Below, piece after piece: positions 17,290-26,142 of a stretch of DNA of 64,000 nucleotides; within the stretch, counting starts at the first letter, position 1; the number at the start of each line of letters is the position of its first letter. Below the pieces are notes generated by a model that saw nothing but the letters and a program-made list of their open reading frames with translations, made no database searches and was not told the DNA's origin. Where the stretch lies: positions 62,001-126,000 of the forward strand of contig NZ_KB898651.1 of the NCBI RefSeq assembly GCF_000377665.1, given 5' to 3'. The DNA is from Vreelandella zhanjiangensis DSM 21076 (GTDB lineage: Bacteria; Pseudomonadota; Gammaproteobacteria; Pseudomonadales; Halomonadaceae). A program made the position numbers and the translations under genes.

Positions 17290-17480
17290 CTACCCACCAT
17301 TGCTTTCATCGTTTAAATGCTCATTTAAATAGGTTTCTTGCAAAATATACATGCGCTTTACATCGCGATATTTGCCATTAATAAAGAACTCCTGCACTAG
17401 ATGCCCTTCCTCAACAAACCCGCTCTCTTCATAAAGATGATCGCTTTGATATTTTTCACCACCACGATCCAACACACTTA
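17290..17480 (-). pseudogene. Frameshifted partial copy of speG (3' end)
   Basis: About 145 bp (17335-17480) is nearly identical to the 3' part of the intact speG at 18535-19059, including the residues LYEESGFVEEGHLVQEF and NGKYRDVKRMYILQ. The copy keeps only about 60 C-terminal codons, lacks the acetyl-CoA-binding core, and has a one-base deletion near 17436-17441, so it is not functional. It lies in the same orientation as the intact gene, so the two form direct repeats around the LoiP-like protease gene. Confidence 0.85.
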
Positions 17481-17647
17481 CTTAATATTTATACTGTTTA
17501 GTAAGCCGAGGATTTTACGAGCCATTTTTACCAGCAGGTATGGAGTTACGCAACGAATTACTCTAATATTAATTAGGCTTATTAAAAGCAGTAACTTTTA
17601 AACGCATACCTTACTTGTATATGTGCACATTGACCAAGGAACTGACA

Positions 17648-18406
17648 ATGCAAACACCTTTTCTAGGACGTAAAACATTTTGTGCTTTAAGTTTAGCGGC
17701 AACATTTGCCATTAGCGGCTGCCAATCAGGCGCTGATTTTGGCGGTCTGGTATCAGCAGGCTCCAATATGGCGGGCGCTGCAATGATGTCAGATCAGCAA
17801 ATACAGCAAATGGGCGATCAAACCATTGCCCAACTTGATAATGAAAATCAGCTTGTGGCTACTAACAGTCAATATGCAGAGCGTTTGAAAAACCTGACTC
17901 AAGGCTGGGAAGTTGTCGATGGAAATACGCTTGACTTTAACGTCTATCAGGTTTCCGAAATTAATGCATTTGCGGTACCCAATGGCTCTATCCGTCTCTA
18001 CAGCGGTTTGATGGATGAAATGAACGACGATGAAGTGCGTTACGTTATTGCTCACGAGATCGGCCATGTTGCGCTAGGACACTCCAAACGGGCTTTCCAG
18101 GTAGCTTACGCTGCCTCTGCTGCACGTGAAGCCGCAGCATCCAGTGGCAGCACTACCGCCGCCGTTCTATCCACATCTGAGCTTGGCGATTTGGGTGAAA
18201 AGCTTATTAATGCCCAGTTCTCTCAACGTCAGGAAAACGAAGCTGATGATTATGCCATTGAGCTTTTACAAAAGCATGACATGGATGCTGAAGCTTCAAT
18301 AACTGCTCTGCGTAAACTTGAAGCCAAATATGGTAACAGCAGCAGTTTCTTCTCCAGCCACCCTGCCGCCGGTGATCGAGCTAACCGTCTCGAATCCTCG
18401 CTCTAA
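17648..18406 (+). CDS. loiP: M48 family metalloprotease lipoprotein (LoiP-like)
   Basis: A 252-residue lipoprotein with a signal peptide ending in the lipobox AISGC (Cys25), so probably anchored in the periplasm-facing outer membrane. The zinc motif HEIGH (136-140) and the third ligand Glu in QENEADDYA (about 200) are intact. The run LGEKLINAQFSQRQ and the tail DRANRL match E. coli LoiP. The ATG at 17648 with AAGGA upstream is preferred to an ATG 33 bp earlier because it gives a normal signal peptide. The role is inferred to be envelope protein quality control. It is followed by a very strong hairpin and flanked by speG repeats. Confidence 0.88.
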   Translation: MQTPFLGRKTFCALSLAATFAISGCQSGADFGGLVSAGSNMAGAAMMSDQQIQQMGDQTIAQLDNENQLVATNSQYAERLKNLTQGWEVVDGNTLDFNVYQVSEINAFAVPNGSIRLYSGLMDEMNDDEVRYVIAHEIGHVALGHSKRAFQVAYAASAAREAAASSGSTTAAVLSTSELGDLGEKLINAQFSQRQENEADDYAIELLQKHDMDAEASITALRKLEAKYGNSSSFFSSHPAAGDRANRLESSL

Positions 18407-18420
18407 ACTATCGCCAAGCG

Positions 18421-18462
18421 CTTATGCCCCTGTCAGAATAACTTGCCTGACAGGGGCATAAG
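18421..18462 (+). terminator. Hairpin terminator after LoiP-like gene
   Basis: A perfect 16-bp stem (CTTATGCCCCTGTCAG / CTGACAGGGGCATAAG) with a 10-nt loop starts 14 bp after the stop. The T-run is poor (TTATC), but the stem is strong. Confidence 0.75.
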
Positions 18463-18534
18463 TTATCGTCAGCACTGGCGTTGACGGCCAATAATAGTCT
18501 TATCAATACTGACTCAGACACTATGTACTTCTGA

Positions 18535-19059
18535 CTACTCTTCCAATTGTGACAAATACACATCCTGCAAAATATACATGCGCTTTACATCGCGATATTT
18601 GCCATTGATAAAGAACTCCTGCACCAAATGCCCTTCCTCAACAAACCCGCTCTCTTCATAAAGGTGGATCGCTTTGATGTTTTCCACCGCCACGATTAAG
18701 TACACTTTATGCACATTCAAAATGGTAAACGAGTAGTGCAGCGCCTGACGTATCAGCGAGCGTGCAAATCCTTTGCCCTGATGATCCGGGGTAATAATAA
18801 TTTGAAATTCCGCGCTGCGATGGATGTAGTCGACTTCAATCAACTCAACCAAACCAATCGCGATGCCCGCACTGTCCTCGGCCACAAAGCGCCGCTCGGC
18901 ATTGTCATGAATATGCTTGTTGTAAAGTTCTTCCAGCTCATCAAAGGATTCGTACGGCTCTTCAAACCAGTACGACATGATGCTTTGATTATTATTTAAT
19001 TCATGCACAAAGCGCAGGTCACTACGCTCCAGCGCACGCAAGAAAAGCCTATGACTCAT
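18535..19059 (-). CDS. speG: Spermidine N1-acetyltransferase
   Basis: A 174-residue GNAT enzyme close to E. coli SpeG in sequence: the opening LRALERSDLRFVHELNNN, YWFEEPYESF, KHIHDNAERRFV and AEFQIIITPDHQGKGFA, the last holding the acetyl-CoA pyrophosphate loop (QGKGFA). SpeG acetylates spermidine with acetyl-CoA in the cytoplasm and prevents polyamine toxicity. The ATG at 19059 fits the family start; an ATG at 19077 would add six residues with no ribosome-binding site. A truncated copy of its 3' end lies 1.1 kb away. Confidence 0.92.
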   Translation of the reverse strand: MSHRLFLRALERSDLRFVHELNNNQSIMSYWFEEPYESFDELEELYNKHIHDNAERRFVAEDSAGIAIGLVELIEVDYIHRSAEFQIIITPDHQGKGFARSLIRQALHYSFTILNVHKVYLIVAVENIKAIHLYEESGFVEEGHLVQEFFINGKYRDVKRMYILQDVYLSQLEE

Positions 19060-19128
19060 TATTACTACTCTCGTCATGTAATGGCGCTTGTATGGGGCTA
19101 CTAGGTATAGAGTAGCCCAGTGGGTATT

Positions 19129-20340
19129 TTAAATGTGACGTTTAAAAGAAAATAGCTCGGCCAGAGGATGCTCCCTCCCCTCGATTAACGCACGCAATAG
19201 TTTTGCGCCAATCATGCTATAGCTGATGCCGTTGCCGCCGTAAGCCATCGCAAAGTGCACGTTGGGTCCATGGGCGTCGTGAGGTCCAAAATAAGGCAGT
19301 CCGTCGCTGGTTTCTGCAAAGGTTCCCGCCCAGCTAAAAGTAGGATTAATCGTTAATGACGGCCAGAGTGCCCTTACCTTATCAGCCAGCCCCTGGGCTT
19401 TTTCCAACACCCGGTCATCGCGGCGCTTGGGAATATCCTGCTCATCATCATCCCCACCCACCAGCAGACGGCCATTCTGAGTGGTGCGCAGATAAAGATA
19501 CGGCCGCGCCGATTCCCAGACTAGCGTGCGTTGCAGCTCGCCCAGCATTTCAGGCGTCAGCGGGTCGGTAATAAACGCATAGCTGCTCCGGTTTTTCGCT
19601 ACGGGTTCAGGCAGCCACGCCTGGGATTCATAGCCTGCGGCAATCACGACCTGTTGGCAGGTGAGCGTTGCGCCATTGGTCAGCTTAAGCGCTATATGCT
19701 GATCGTGCTGAGCCATGTGCGCAACCTGGGTACGGTCATACACCTCGCTGCCCCGTGTGACTATCTTGCTAAACAGCTGATAGGTCATTCGATAAGGGTC
19801 CATGGTTGCCGCAAGCTCCGTTAAAATAGCCCCAGGCGCTTCAAAGCCATAGTGTTCTAATATAGCTTCCCGCTCAAGCCAGCTGGCCTCAAAGCCGTTT
19901 TTCTGGCGCAGCAGCAGTTCCTCTTTCAAGGACGCTACGTCTTCTTCACTGCTTGCAAAATAGAGGCTCTTTTGACGCTCAAACTCCACGTTGCCAAGCC
20001 CCGCGGCCAAGGCTTCAAGATCCATAATCGCATCGGCACAGGCGCGGTAGGCAAGGACTGCATTCGTTTCGCCATATTGCTTGGCAAGCTCCGTCATATG
20101 CGTATCGATCTCATACTGCAACAACGCGGTGCTTGCAGACGTACTTCCCCACCCCACATCACGACGCTCAAGCACTACCACATGATGGCCATGCTGGCTT
20201 AATTCGTTAGCGATCAATGCACCGGTAATTCCGCCACCAATCACTGCTACATCGCATTGATGGTCACGGGTGAGCTGTGGGAAAGTAGTCAACAGACCAT
20301 TCTTTACTGCCCAAAACGGATAGCCGCTTTTAAGATCCAT
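19129..20340 (-). CDS. FAD-dependent oxidoreductase (DAO family)
   Basis: A 403-residue flavoprotein with an N-terminal FAD-binding motif VIGGGITGALIANEL (about 34-48), the ribose-binding Glu in VVVLERRDVGWGSTSAS, and the C-terminal family element HFAMAYGGNGISYSMIGA. The layout is that of the DadA/OrdL/GlyOx group that oxidises amino acids or amines. Neighbouring speG suggests a possible polyamine or amine link, but that is only context. The divergent neighbour is ltaE. Confidence 0.85.
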   Translation of the reverse strand: MDLKSGYPFWAVKNGLLTTFPQLTRDHQCDVAVIGGGITGALIANELSQHGHHVVVLERRDVGWGSTSASTALLQYEIDTHMTELAKQYGETNAVLAYRACADAIMDLEALAAGLGNVEFERQKSLYFASSEEDVASLKEELLLRQKNGFEASWLEREAILEHYGFEAPGAILTELAATMDPYRMTYQLFSKIVTRGSEVYDRTQVAHMAQHDQHIALKLTNGATLTCQQVVIAAGYESQAWLPEPVAKNRSSYAFITDPLTPEMLGELQRTLVWESARPYLYLRTTQNGRLLVGGDDDEQDIPKRRDDRVLEKAQGLADKVRALWPSLTINPTFSWAGTFAETSDGLPYFGPHDAHGPNVHFAMAYGGNGISYSMIGAKLLRALIEGREHPLAELFSFKRHI

Positions 20341-20425
20341 CTTATTCCCTTTACAGAGTGTGTATCGATAGCTTTAACAATAGTTGCTTGTCGTAGAAAT
20401 CACTTATTTATAAAAGGAAAGTTTT

Positions 20426-21433
20426 ATGATCGATTTGCGTAGCGATACGGTAACTCGCCCCTCTCCGGCCATGCTGGAAGCCATGATGAGCGCACAGGTA
20501 GGCGACGATGTCTGGGGTGATGACCCGACGGTAAATGCATTTCAAGAAAATCTGGCAGCGGTCACTGGCAAACAGGCGGCGCTACTGTTTCCCAGCGGCA
20601 CGCAGAGTAATCTGGTAGGCCTGATGGCCCACTGCGAACGCGGTGATGAGTATATCGTAGGCCAATCCGCCCACACTTATCGCTATGAAGGCGGCGGAGC
20701 GGCGGTACTGGGAAGCATTCAGCCGCAGCCCATTGAGAACGCAAGTGACGGTAGCCTGCCACTGGAAAAAATCAGCGCGGCGATTAAAGCCGATGATTTT
20801 CACTTTGCCCGTACGCGCCTGTTAACACTGGAAAACACCATTGGCGGCAAGGTGCTGCCTGCAGATTACGTGCGCCAGGCAACCGAACTTGCCCGTTCGC
20901 GCGGTTTATCAACGCATCTGGATGGCGCACGCCTGTTTAACGCCGCGGTGGCGTCTCAAGCGCCGCTGGAACAGCTTTGCACGCCGTTCGACAGCGTCTC
21001 GCTATGCTTTTCAAAAGGTATGGGGACACCCATTGGCTCTGCCCTGGTAGGCTCTCAAGCGTTTATCGCAAGCGCCCGGCGCTGGCGCAAAGTTGTGGGT
21101 GGCGGTATGCGCCAGGCAGGAATTATTGCGGCGGCGTGCCAATACGCGCTTGATCATCATATGGATGACTTGGCAAAAGATCATCAGCGCGCCACGCGCT
21201 TAGCCCAGGGTCTGGCAACGCTACCGGGTATCGAGATTATCTCGCAGTCCACCAACATGGTGTTTGTCAGCATTCCGGACGAACACGTAACGCCTCTTTC
21301 AGCCTGGCTTAAAGAACACGGCATTTTAATTGAGCTTTTATATGCCACGCGCCTTGTCGTTCACCGTGATATTGACGATGCCGATATCGATAAAGTGCTT
21401 GAGGTGATGGATGCGTACTTTAGCCAGCGTTAA
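20426..21433 (+). CDS. ltaE: Low-specificity L-threonine aldolase
   Basis: A 335-residue PLP enzyme of the beta-eliminating lyase family: N-terminal MIDLRSDTVTRPSPAML, the GDDVWGDDPTVN segment, THLDGARLFNA, and the PLP-binding Lys in CFSKGMGTPIGS. It splits L-threonine/allo-threonine to glycine and acetaldehyde. AAAGG lies before the ATG. It is transcribed away from the FAD oxidoreductase gene. Confidence 0.93.
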   Translation: MIDLRSDTVTRPSPAMLEAMMSAQVGDDVWGDDPTVNAFQENLAAVTGKQAALLFPSGTQSNLVGLMAHCERGDEYIVGQSAHTYRYEGGGAAVLGSIQPQPIENASDGSLPLEKISAAIKADDFHFARTRLLTLENTIGGKVLPADYVRQATELARSRGLSTHLDGARLFNAAVASQAPLEQLCTPFDSVSLCFSKGMGTPIGSALVGSQAFIASARRWRKVVGGGMRQAGIIAAACQYALDHHMDDLAKDHQRATRLAQGLATLPGIEIISQSTNMVFVSIPDEHVTPLSAWLKEHGILIELLYATRLVVHRDIDDADIDKVLEVMDAYFSQR

Positions 21434-21490
21434 GTAACGTGCCGAGCTTTGTCACTGAGCTTTTGTACTGAGTTTGGGAACGGTCGAACA

Positions 21491-21530
21491 CGCGGTAAGA
21501 CTTATTGATCAAGCGCCTACCGCGCGTTTT
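21491..21530. terminator. Weak hairpin between ltaE and fhuB
   Basis: A 7-bp stem CGCGGTA (21491-21497) / TACCGCG (21518-21524) with a 20-nt loop, followed by CGTTTTAT on the plus strand, lies between the convergent ltaE and fhuB stops. Confidence 0.4.
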
Positions 21531-21547
21531 ATACCTGTTCGAGTGGC

Positions 21548-23548
21548 TTATAACCGCCGCAGACCCCACATAAAGTAAGCCCCGCCAATGAGCGACGCGA
21601 CAAGACCTGCCGGTATCTCATACGGAAACATGATCTGACGTCCCACCCAATCGGCGATTACCATCAGCAACATGCCGATCAACGCCGCACCTAACAGGTG
21701 CTGGCGGGCACGAGAGAAGCCTACCAGCCGCGCCATATGCGGCGCCAGCAACCCGATAAACGAAAGCGGCCCAACCACCAGCGTGGCGCAGGCGGTTAGC
21801 AGAGCGACCATCAGCAGTAGCGCGAGCCGCGCACGATTTAGATTAATGCCCAGCGAGCGCGCGGTTGGTGCGCCTAACGGCAAAATATCCAGCCATCGGT
21901 TGAACGGTAGCGTGATCAGCGCTAACCCGACGGCAATACTGCCGACCACCACGGCACTCGTCACGTCAACGTAGTACGTCGAGCCCGCCAGCCACGCAAT
22001 AACCTGCTGCCCACGTGGGTCGCCGCCCGCCAATAACACGCTGCGCACCGCATCGAACAAGGCGCTTATCGCAACGCCGCTTAGTAAAAGTCGTTCAGGT
22101 ACAAAACCGCTTTTACGATTTAAGGCGACCAGCACCAATAGTGTGGCCATCGCGCCTAATGTACCGATACCAATCAGGACAATATTGCTGGGAGTGGGTA
22201 AAAAATAAATCCCTAAAATCAGCGCAATGGCGCAGCCACCGCTAATGCCCAAGACTTCGGGGCTTGCCATGGGGTTGGCGGAAAGCCGCTGCAGTACGGT
22301 TCCCGCGACCGCAAGCATCAAGCCACTGGCCGCCGCTGCCATAACGCGTGGCAACCGCCACTCCAGCACGTCCCATTCAGCGGGCGATATCCAATACCAT
22401 CCGTCGGCCCCCTGACCTAAAAGCAGGCCTAAAATGCTAAACGCGAAAAGTGCCAGCATAATCCCTACGGCCAGGCGATGCGGTGCAGGGTGTCGATTCA
22501 TGAATACCCCCGCCGCACGTGGTGGCCGGTCGCCCTGCAACTTCAAGCGCGGTATTAACCACATGAGCAAAGGCGCGCCTAACGCGCCCGTCACGGCACC
22601 GGTAGGAATCAGTGTGGCCACCATGCCGGAGAAATGCTGAAGCAGAAGATCAGTGGTTGCGAGCAACACTGCCCCTAGCAGGGTGGACCACAGGATACGG
22701 GAGCTTAATCGACGGGCGCCGGCCATACGTACGATGTTAGGCGCCGCAAGGCCAATAAAACCGATGATTCCGACCACACTCACCACGCTACCGGTGATAA
22801 AGACAGCTAACCCAAGGCCTGCGAAACGCAGATATTTAAGCGATATACCTAAACTCTTGGCACTGGCATCATCCAGCTCCAACACGCCTAACGGGCGTAG
22901 CAACAGCCCCGCCGCTATGGCGCTTACTGCCAGATGAGGCCATAAAGAGGCGACGCCGTCCCAGCCGTTTTGAGCAAGCGAGCCCGCTCCCCAAATCAAT
23001 AAGCCTGCCAGCGTTTCATGGTTGAACAGCAACAGCGCGGTGGAAAGTGCGCCCAGGTACAAATTAACCACGAGGCCAGCCAGTACCACTACAACGGGGG
23101 CAAGCCCACGTCGCCAGGTAATCGCAAATACCAAGCCAACGGCCAAGCCGCCACCAATTAACGCGACCCACTCGCGACCGATGATCAGCAGGCCTGGCGC
23201 CATCAGCGTTGCCACCATAAGGGCCAGGTTGGCGCCAGATGCCACGCCCAATGTGGTTGGCGAGGCCAGCGGGTTACGCAATACCTGCTGCATCAATACC
23301 CCGGCAAGCGCCAGGCCGCCGCCAGCCAGCAGCGCGACACACAGCCGTGGCCACCAGGCATAGTAAAGTAACACTTCATTGGTATTTTCAAACGCAGGCG
23401 CAAAAAGCGCATCAAGCCCGGTGAGAATGCCGCCCTGACCGTTTAGGCTCATCGCAAACAGCACCAGTAAAGGCAAACTAAGTAACAAGCAAACTTTGGC
23501 AGGCGACATGCCGCGCTTTTTCTGGCTAAGGACGGCGGTACTGATCAT
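21548..23548 (-). CDS. fhuB: Fused Fe(3+)-siderophore ABC permease FhuB
   Basis: A 666-residue membrane protein made of two FecCD-type permease halves (about 1-335 and 340-666), each with roughly ten spans. The paired elements [18 protein letters not shown] / [17 protein letters not shown] and [12 protein letters not shown] / [12 protein letters not shown] show the internal duplication typical of FhuB. It carries ferric hydroxamates across the inner membrane with FhuC and FhuD, which here lie on the opposite strand 1.8 kb away. The ATG at 23548 has a poor ribosome-binding site; an in-frame ATG 13 codons in is an alternative. Confidence 0.92.
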   Translation of the reverse strand: MISTAVLSQKKRGMSPAKVCLLLSLPLLVLFAMSLNGQGGILTGLDALFAPAFENTNEVLLYYAWWPRLCVALLAGGGLALAGVLMQQVLRNPLASPTTLGVASGANLALMVATLMAPGLLIIGREWVALIGGGLAVGLVFAITWRRGLAPVVVVLAGLVVNLYLGALSTALLLFNHETLAGLLIWGAGSLAQNGWDGVASLWPHLAVSAIAAGLLLRPLGVLELDDASAKSLGISLKYLRFAGLGLAVFITGSVVSVVGIIGFIGLAAPNIVRMAGARRLSSRILWSTLLGAVLLATTDLLLQHFSGMVATLIPTGAVTGALGAPLLMWLIPRLKLQGDRPPRAAGVFMNRHPAPHRLAVGIMLALFAFSILGLLLGQGADGWYWISPAEWDVLEWRLPRVMAAAASGLMLAVAGTVLQRLSANPMASPEVLGISGGCAIALILGIYFLPTPSNIVLIGIGTLGAMATLLVLVALNRKSGFVPERLLLSGVAISALFDAVRSVLLAGGDPRGQQVIAWLAGSTYYVDVTSAVVVGSIAVGLALITLPFNRWLDILPLGAPTARSLGINLNRARLALLLMVALLTACATLVVGPLSFIGLLAPHMARLVGFSRARQHLLGAALIGMLLMVIADWVGRQIMFPYEIPAGLVASLIGGAYFMWGLRRL

Positions 23549-23667
23549 AACGAGTTATTTCGGATAGTTACCCAACCGTGGGCAATGGGCAACGCGATAG
23601 GCAGCACGATCATTTCAGAGCCTTAGCTTTGTCTGGGCGGTAACAGCGGGATAAGAAAGCCGTGATT

Positions 23668-23686
23668 TTAAATGATAACGATTAGC
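23668..23686. promoter_or_regulatory. Fur-box-like site between fhuB and SIP gene
   Basis: TTAAATGATAACGATTAGC matches 13 of 19 positions of the Fur consensus and lies in the divergent gap between fhuB and the siderophore-interacting protein gene, 38 bp before the latter's start. It could repress both in iron-replete cells. Confidence 0.65.
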
Positions 23687-23723
23687 ACTACAATTGGTAC
23701 CCTCGTTATCGGAGCAACCCGCT

Positions 23724-24689
23724 ATGGCCGCAAAACCGAGCTACCTGCTGTTTGACGTCACATTATTGCGACGCGCCCAAATCAGCCCTTCAATTGTCAG
23801 GTTCACGTTTACCGGCCCGCACGTTGACCAAATGGCAACCTACGCCCCGGATCAGCGTATCAAGCTGTTCTTTCCCGGTAATGAAAGCAGCCTGGATGCG
23901 CTGTTTAGCGTAGTACAACAACAATCCCATGACTGGTACGAGGCGTATCGCGCGTTACCCGAGACTCAGCGTCCTGCAATGCGTACGTACACTATTCGTG
24001 CGTTACGTGCTGAATGCGCCGAAGTGGATGTCGAATTCGTGCTCCACGGCGATAATGGCCCGGCTTCCCATTGGGCAATGAACGCCCGCCCAGGCGACCG
24101 TTTGGGGATGACGGCCCCTGTAATTGGCGCCCCCGGCCCGCATCTGGGTTTTGAGTGGAAGCCGCCGAAGGGCGTTCGGCGCATTCTGATCATCGCCGAT
24201 GAAACGGCTGTACCCGCGGCGATGGGCATTCTTGAAGCGCTGCATGATATTCCCGACCACCCTCAGGTTGAGGCGCTGCTTGAAGTACCGTGCAGTGATG
24301 ACGCGCAGGCACTCCCAAGCGCTGCCAAGATGCATTGGCTTGCCAGAGACACCGACCCAACCAGCCAGTACGGCGAGCTTTTATTGAGAGCAGTACGCGA
24401 CATTGATTTAGCGCAGGAAATTAAAGCACTCGACGGAAAACCCGGCAAAGTGGCCAGCGGTAATATTGAAGACAGTATTGAAGATAGTATTGGAGACAGT
24501 ATTGAAGATAGTGAAGAGCCGCTTTGGGAACCCGCGGCGGTTAACGACAGCGCGCCTTTTTATGCCTGGATTGCGGCCGAAACCAAGGTTGCCCGTCGGT
24601 TGCGCCGTTATCTAGTCAACGAATGCGGTTTGCCCAAACAGTATGTGACGAGCATGGGCTATTGGCGCCTAGGTAAAGAAAACAGCTAA
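23724..24689 (+). CDS. Siderophore-interacting protein (FAD-linked ferric-siderophore reductase)
   Basis: A 321-residue cytoplasmic flavoprotein of the SIP/ViuB family: N-terminal FAD-binding barrel with IVRFTFTGP and MRTYTIRALR, then PASHWAMNARPGDRLGM and the C-terminal SIP domain with ADETAVPA and the closing YAWIAAETKVARRLRRYL...YWRLG. It reduces ferric siderophores with NAD(P)H or ferredoxin. GGAG precedes the ATG at 23724; a TTG at 23694 also opens the frame but is less likely. Near residues 248-263 there is an IEDS tandem repeat encoded by four 12-bp units, absent from the family as I know it. Confidence 0.9.
   Translation: MAAKPSYLLFDVTLLRRAQISPSIVRFTFTGPHVDQMATYAPDQRIKLFFPGNESSLDALFSVVQQQSHDWYEAYRALPETQRPAMRTYTIRALRAECAEVDVEFVLHGDNGPASHWAMNARPGDRLGMTAPVIGAPGPHLGFEWKPPKGVRRILIIADETAVPAAMGILEALHDIPDHPQVEALLEVPCSDDAQALPSAAKMHWLARDTDPTSQYGELLLRAVRDIDLAQEIKALDGKPGKVASGNIEDSIEDSIGDSIEDSEEPLWEPAAVNDSAPFYAWIAAETKVARRLRRYLVNECGLPKQYVTSMGYWRLGKENS
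24465..24512 (+). repeat. Four 12-bp tandem repeats inside the SIP gene
   Basis: Units of the form ATTGAAGA(C/T)AGT are repeated four times (24465, 24477, 24489, 24501), with one or two substitutions, encoding IEDS-IEDS-IGDS-IEDS. The unit length is a multiple of three, so gain or loss keeps the frame. Confidence 0.9.
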
Positions 24690-24708
24690 ACAAACGAGAC
24701 ACCCGATA

Positions 24709-25308
24709 ATGCCCCATATAACCACCTCTGCCCTACTGGCGAGCCCTCGTTCCTATTTACTCGATAGCGCTACCCGTTATGGGCTCATCAGCCGTACTTT
24801 GCACTGGTTGACGGCAGCCATTGTACTGCTTCAATTCAGCGTGGTACTGGCCTGGCGCGGGTATGGGGAAACTTCGTTTACCTTAACCCTCTCAAACATC
24901 GGCCCCCACGGCTCGCTGGGCGTTCTGCTTTTATTGATTACTCTGCTTCGCGCGGGATGGGCGTTTTTAAACCGGCAACAGCGCCCTTCGCCCGCGGCAG
25001 GACTTAGAGGTGCTTTAGCGCACACGGTGCATTTAACGTTTTACGCGCTGTTGATCGCTCTGCCGACCCTCGCCATCTTACGTCAGTACGGCAGAGGCGG
25101 CGCTCTGGATGTCTATGGCCTACCGCTCTTCAATGCGGCCGAGCGCGAAATCCCCTGGATGATCAACATCGCCAATCTGGTGCACAGCCCACTCGCCTGG
25201 CTGCTTTTGGCGCTGGGGATTGGGCATGTGGCAATGGCGCTGATGCATCACTTTGGATTCAAGGATAAGATGCTATCCCGCATGGCGGAGCCTATCAATC
25301 GCTATTAA
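24709..25308 (+). CDS. Cytochrome b561 family protein
   Basis: A 199-residue membrane protein with four spans and heme-ligand histidines placed as in bacterial cytochrome b561: TLHWLTAA (span 1), GPHGSLGV, VHLTFYALL and VHSPLAWLLLALGIGHVAMALMHH. It lies 19 bp after the SIP gene and ends inside a Fur-like box of the fhuC gene, so it belongs to the iron operon. By context it may feed electrons from ubiquinol toward periplasmic ferric-siderophore reduction, which is inference only. Confidence 0.85.
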   Translation: MPHITTSALLASPRSYLLDSATRYGLISRTLHWLTAAIVLLQFSVVLAWRGYGETSFTLTLSNIGPHGSLGVLLLLITLLRAGWAFLNRQQRPSPAAGLRGALAHTVHLTFYALLIALPTLAILRQYGRGGALDVYGLPLFNAAEREIPWMINIANLVHSPLAWLLLALGIGHVAMALMHHFGFKDKMLSRMAEPINRY

Positions 25309-25323
25309 ATGATAACCATTAAC
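25305..25323. promoter_or_regulatory. Fur-box-like site upstream of fhuC
   Basis: TTAAATGATAACCATTAAC matches 14 of 19 positions of the Fur consensus. It overlaps the stop codon of the cytochrome b561 gene and lies 52 bp before fhuC, implying a second iron-controlled promoter within the gene row. Confidence 0.65.
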
Positions 25324-25374
25324 GATACAATCAGCGCTTTATACTTACCATCTTCTGACGGTCAGGAGTCCTTC

Positions 25375-26142
25375 ATGTTCGAGGTCAAAGGCGCTACTTT
25401 CGCGATCAATGACAAGCCCCTTTTGCAGCCCATTGAACATACCTTTCAGCAGGGTAAGGTTTACGGCCTGATCGGCCATAACGGCTCTGGCAAGTCGACC
25501 TTGATAAAGCTCATGGCCCAGCAGCAGCCTACCAGCCAGGGTGATATTTATTTTGACCAGCGCCCGCTGAGCGACTGGGGCAATCGCGAGTTTGCGCGCC
25601 AGGTTGCCTATCTTCCGCAACATCTGCCCAGCGCCGAAAATTTAACCGGGCGTGAGCTGGTCGCCTTCGGCCGTTACCCCTGGCATGGCCTGCTGGGCCG
25701 CCATACGCAAAAAGATAAAGACGCCGTGGAGCGCGCCATCGCTCTTACCCACACCGAGGCGTTCGCAGACCGCCTGGTCGATACGCTTTCTGGCGGTGAG
25801 CGCCAGCGTGTCTGGCTCGCCATGCTATTGGCCCAAGGCAGCCGCTTCTTGCTGCTCGATGAGCCACTTGCTGCGCTGGATATCGCTCACCAGATGGAAG
25901 TTCTCGCACTAATACGAAAGCTTTGCGATGAGCTAGAACTTGGGGTCATTATCGTCCTGCACGATATCAACATGGCCTCGCGCTACTGCGATGAACTGAT
26001 GGCCCTGCATAGCGGCCGTTTGCTCGCCCACGGCACTCCAAACGACATGATGCGTGATAGCACTCTGGAAGCTATTTATGGGCTGCCCATGCAGGTCATG
26101 AAGCATCCTAACGGAGAGCACAACATCGCCGTTGCGCAATGA
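25375..26142 (+). CDS. fhuC: Fe(3+)-siderophore ABC transporter ATP-binding protein FhuC
   Basis: A 255-residue ATPase: Walker A GHNGSGKST (34-42), signature LSGGERQRVW, Walker B FLLLDEPLAALD and H-loop VLHDINMASRY. These match FhuC/FepC-type ATPases. GGAG lies 7 bases before the ATG at 25375; an upstream ATG at 25309 falls within the Fur-like box and is rejected. It overlaps the fhuD start by 4 bp. It energises the FhuB permease encoded at 21548-23548. Confidence 0.93.
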   Translation: MFEVKGATFAINDKPLLQPIEHTFQQGKVYGLIGHNGSGKSTLIKLMAQQQPTSQGDIYFDQRPLSDWGNREFARQVAYLPQHLPSAENLTGRELVAFGRYPWHGLLGRHTQKDKDAVERAIALTHTEAFADRLVDTLSGGERQRVWLAMLLAQGSRFLLLDEPLAALDIAHQMEVLALIRKLCDELELGVIIVLHDINMASRYCDELMALHSGRLLAHGTPNDMMRDSTLEAIYGLPMQVMKHPNGEHNIAVAQ

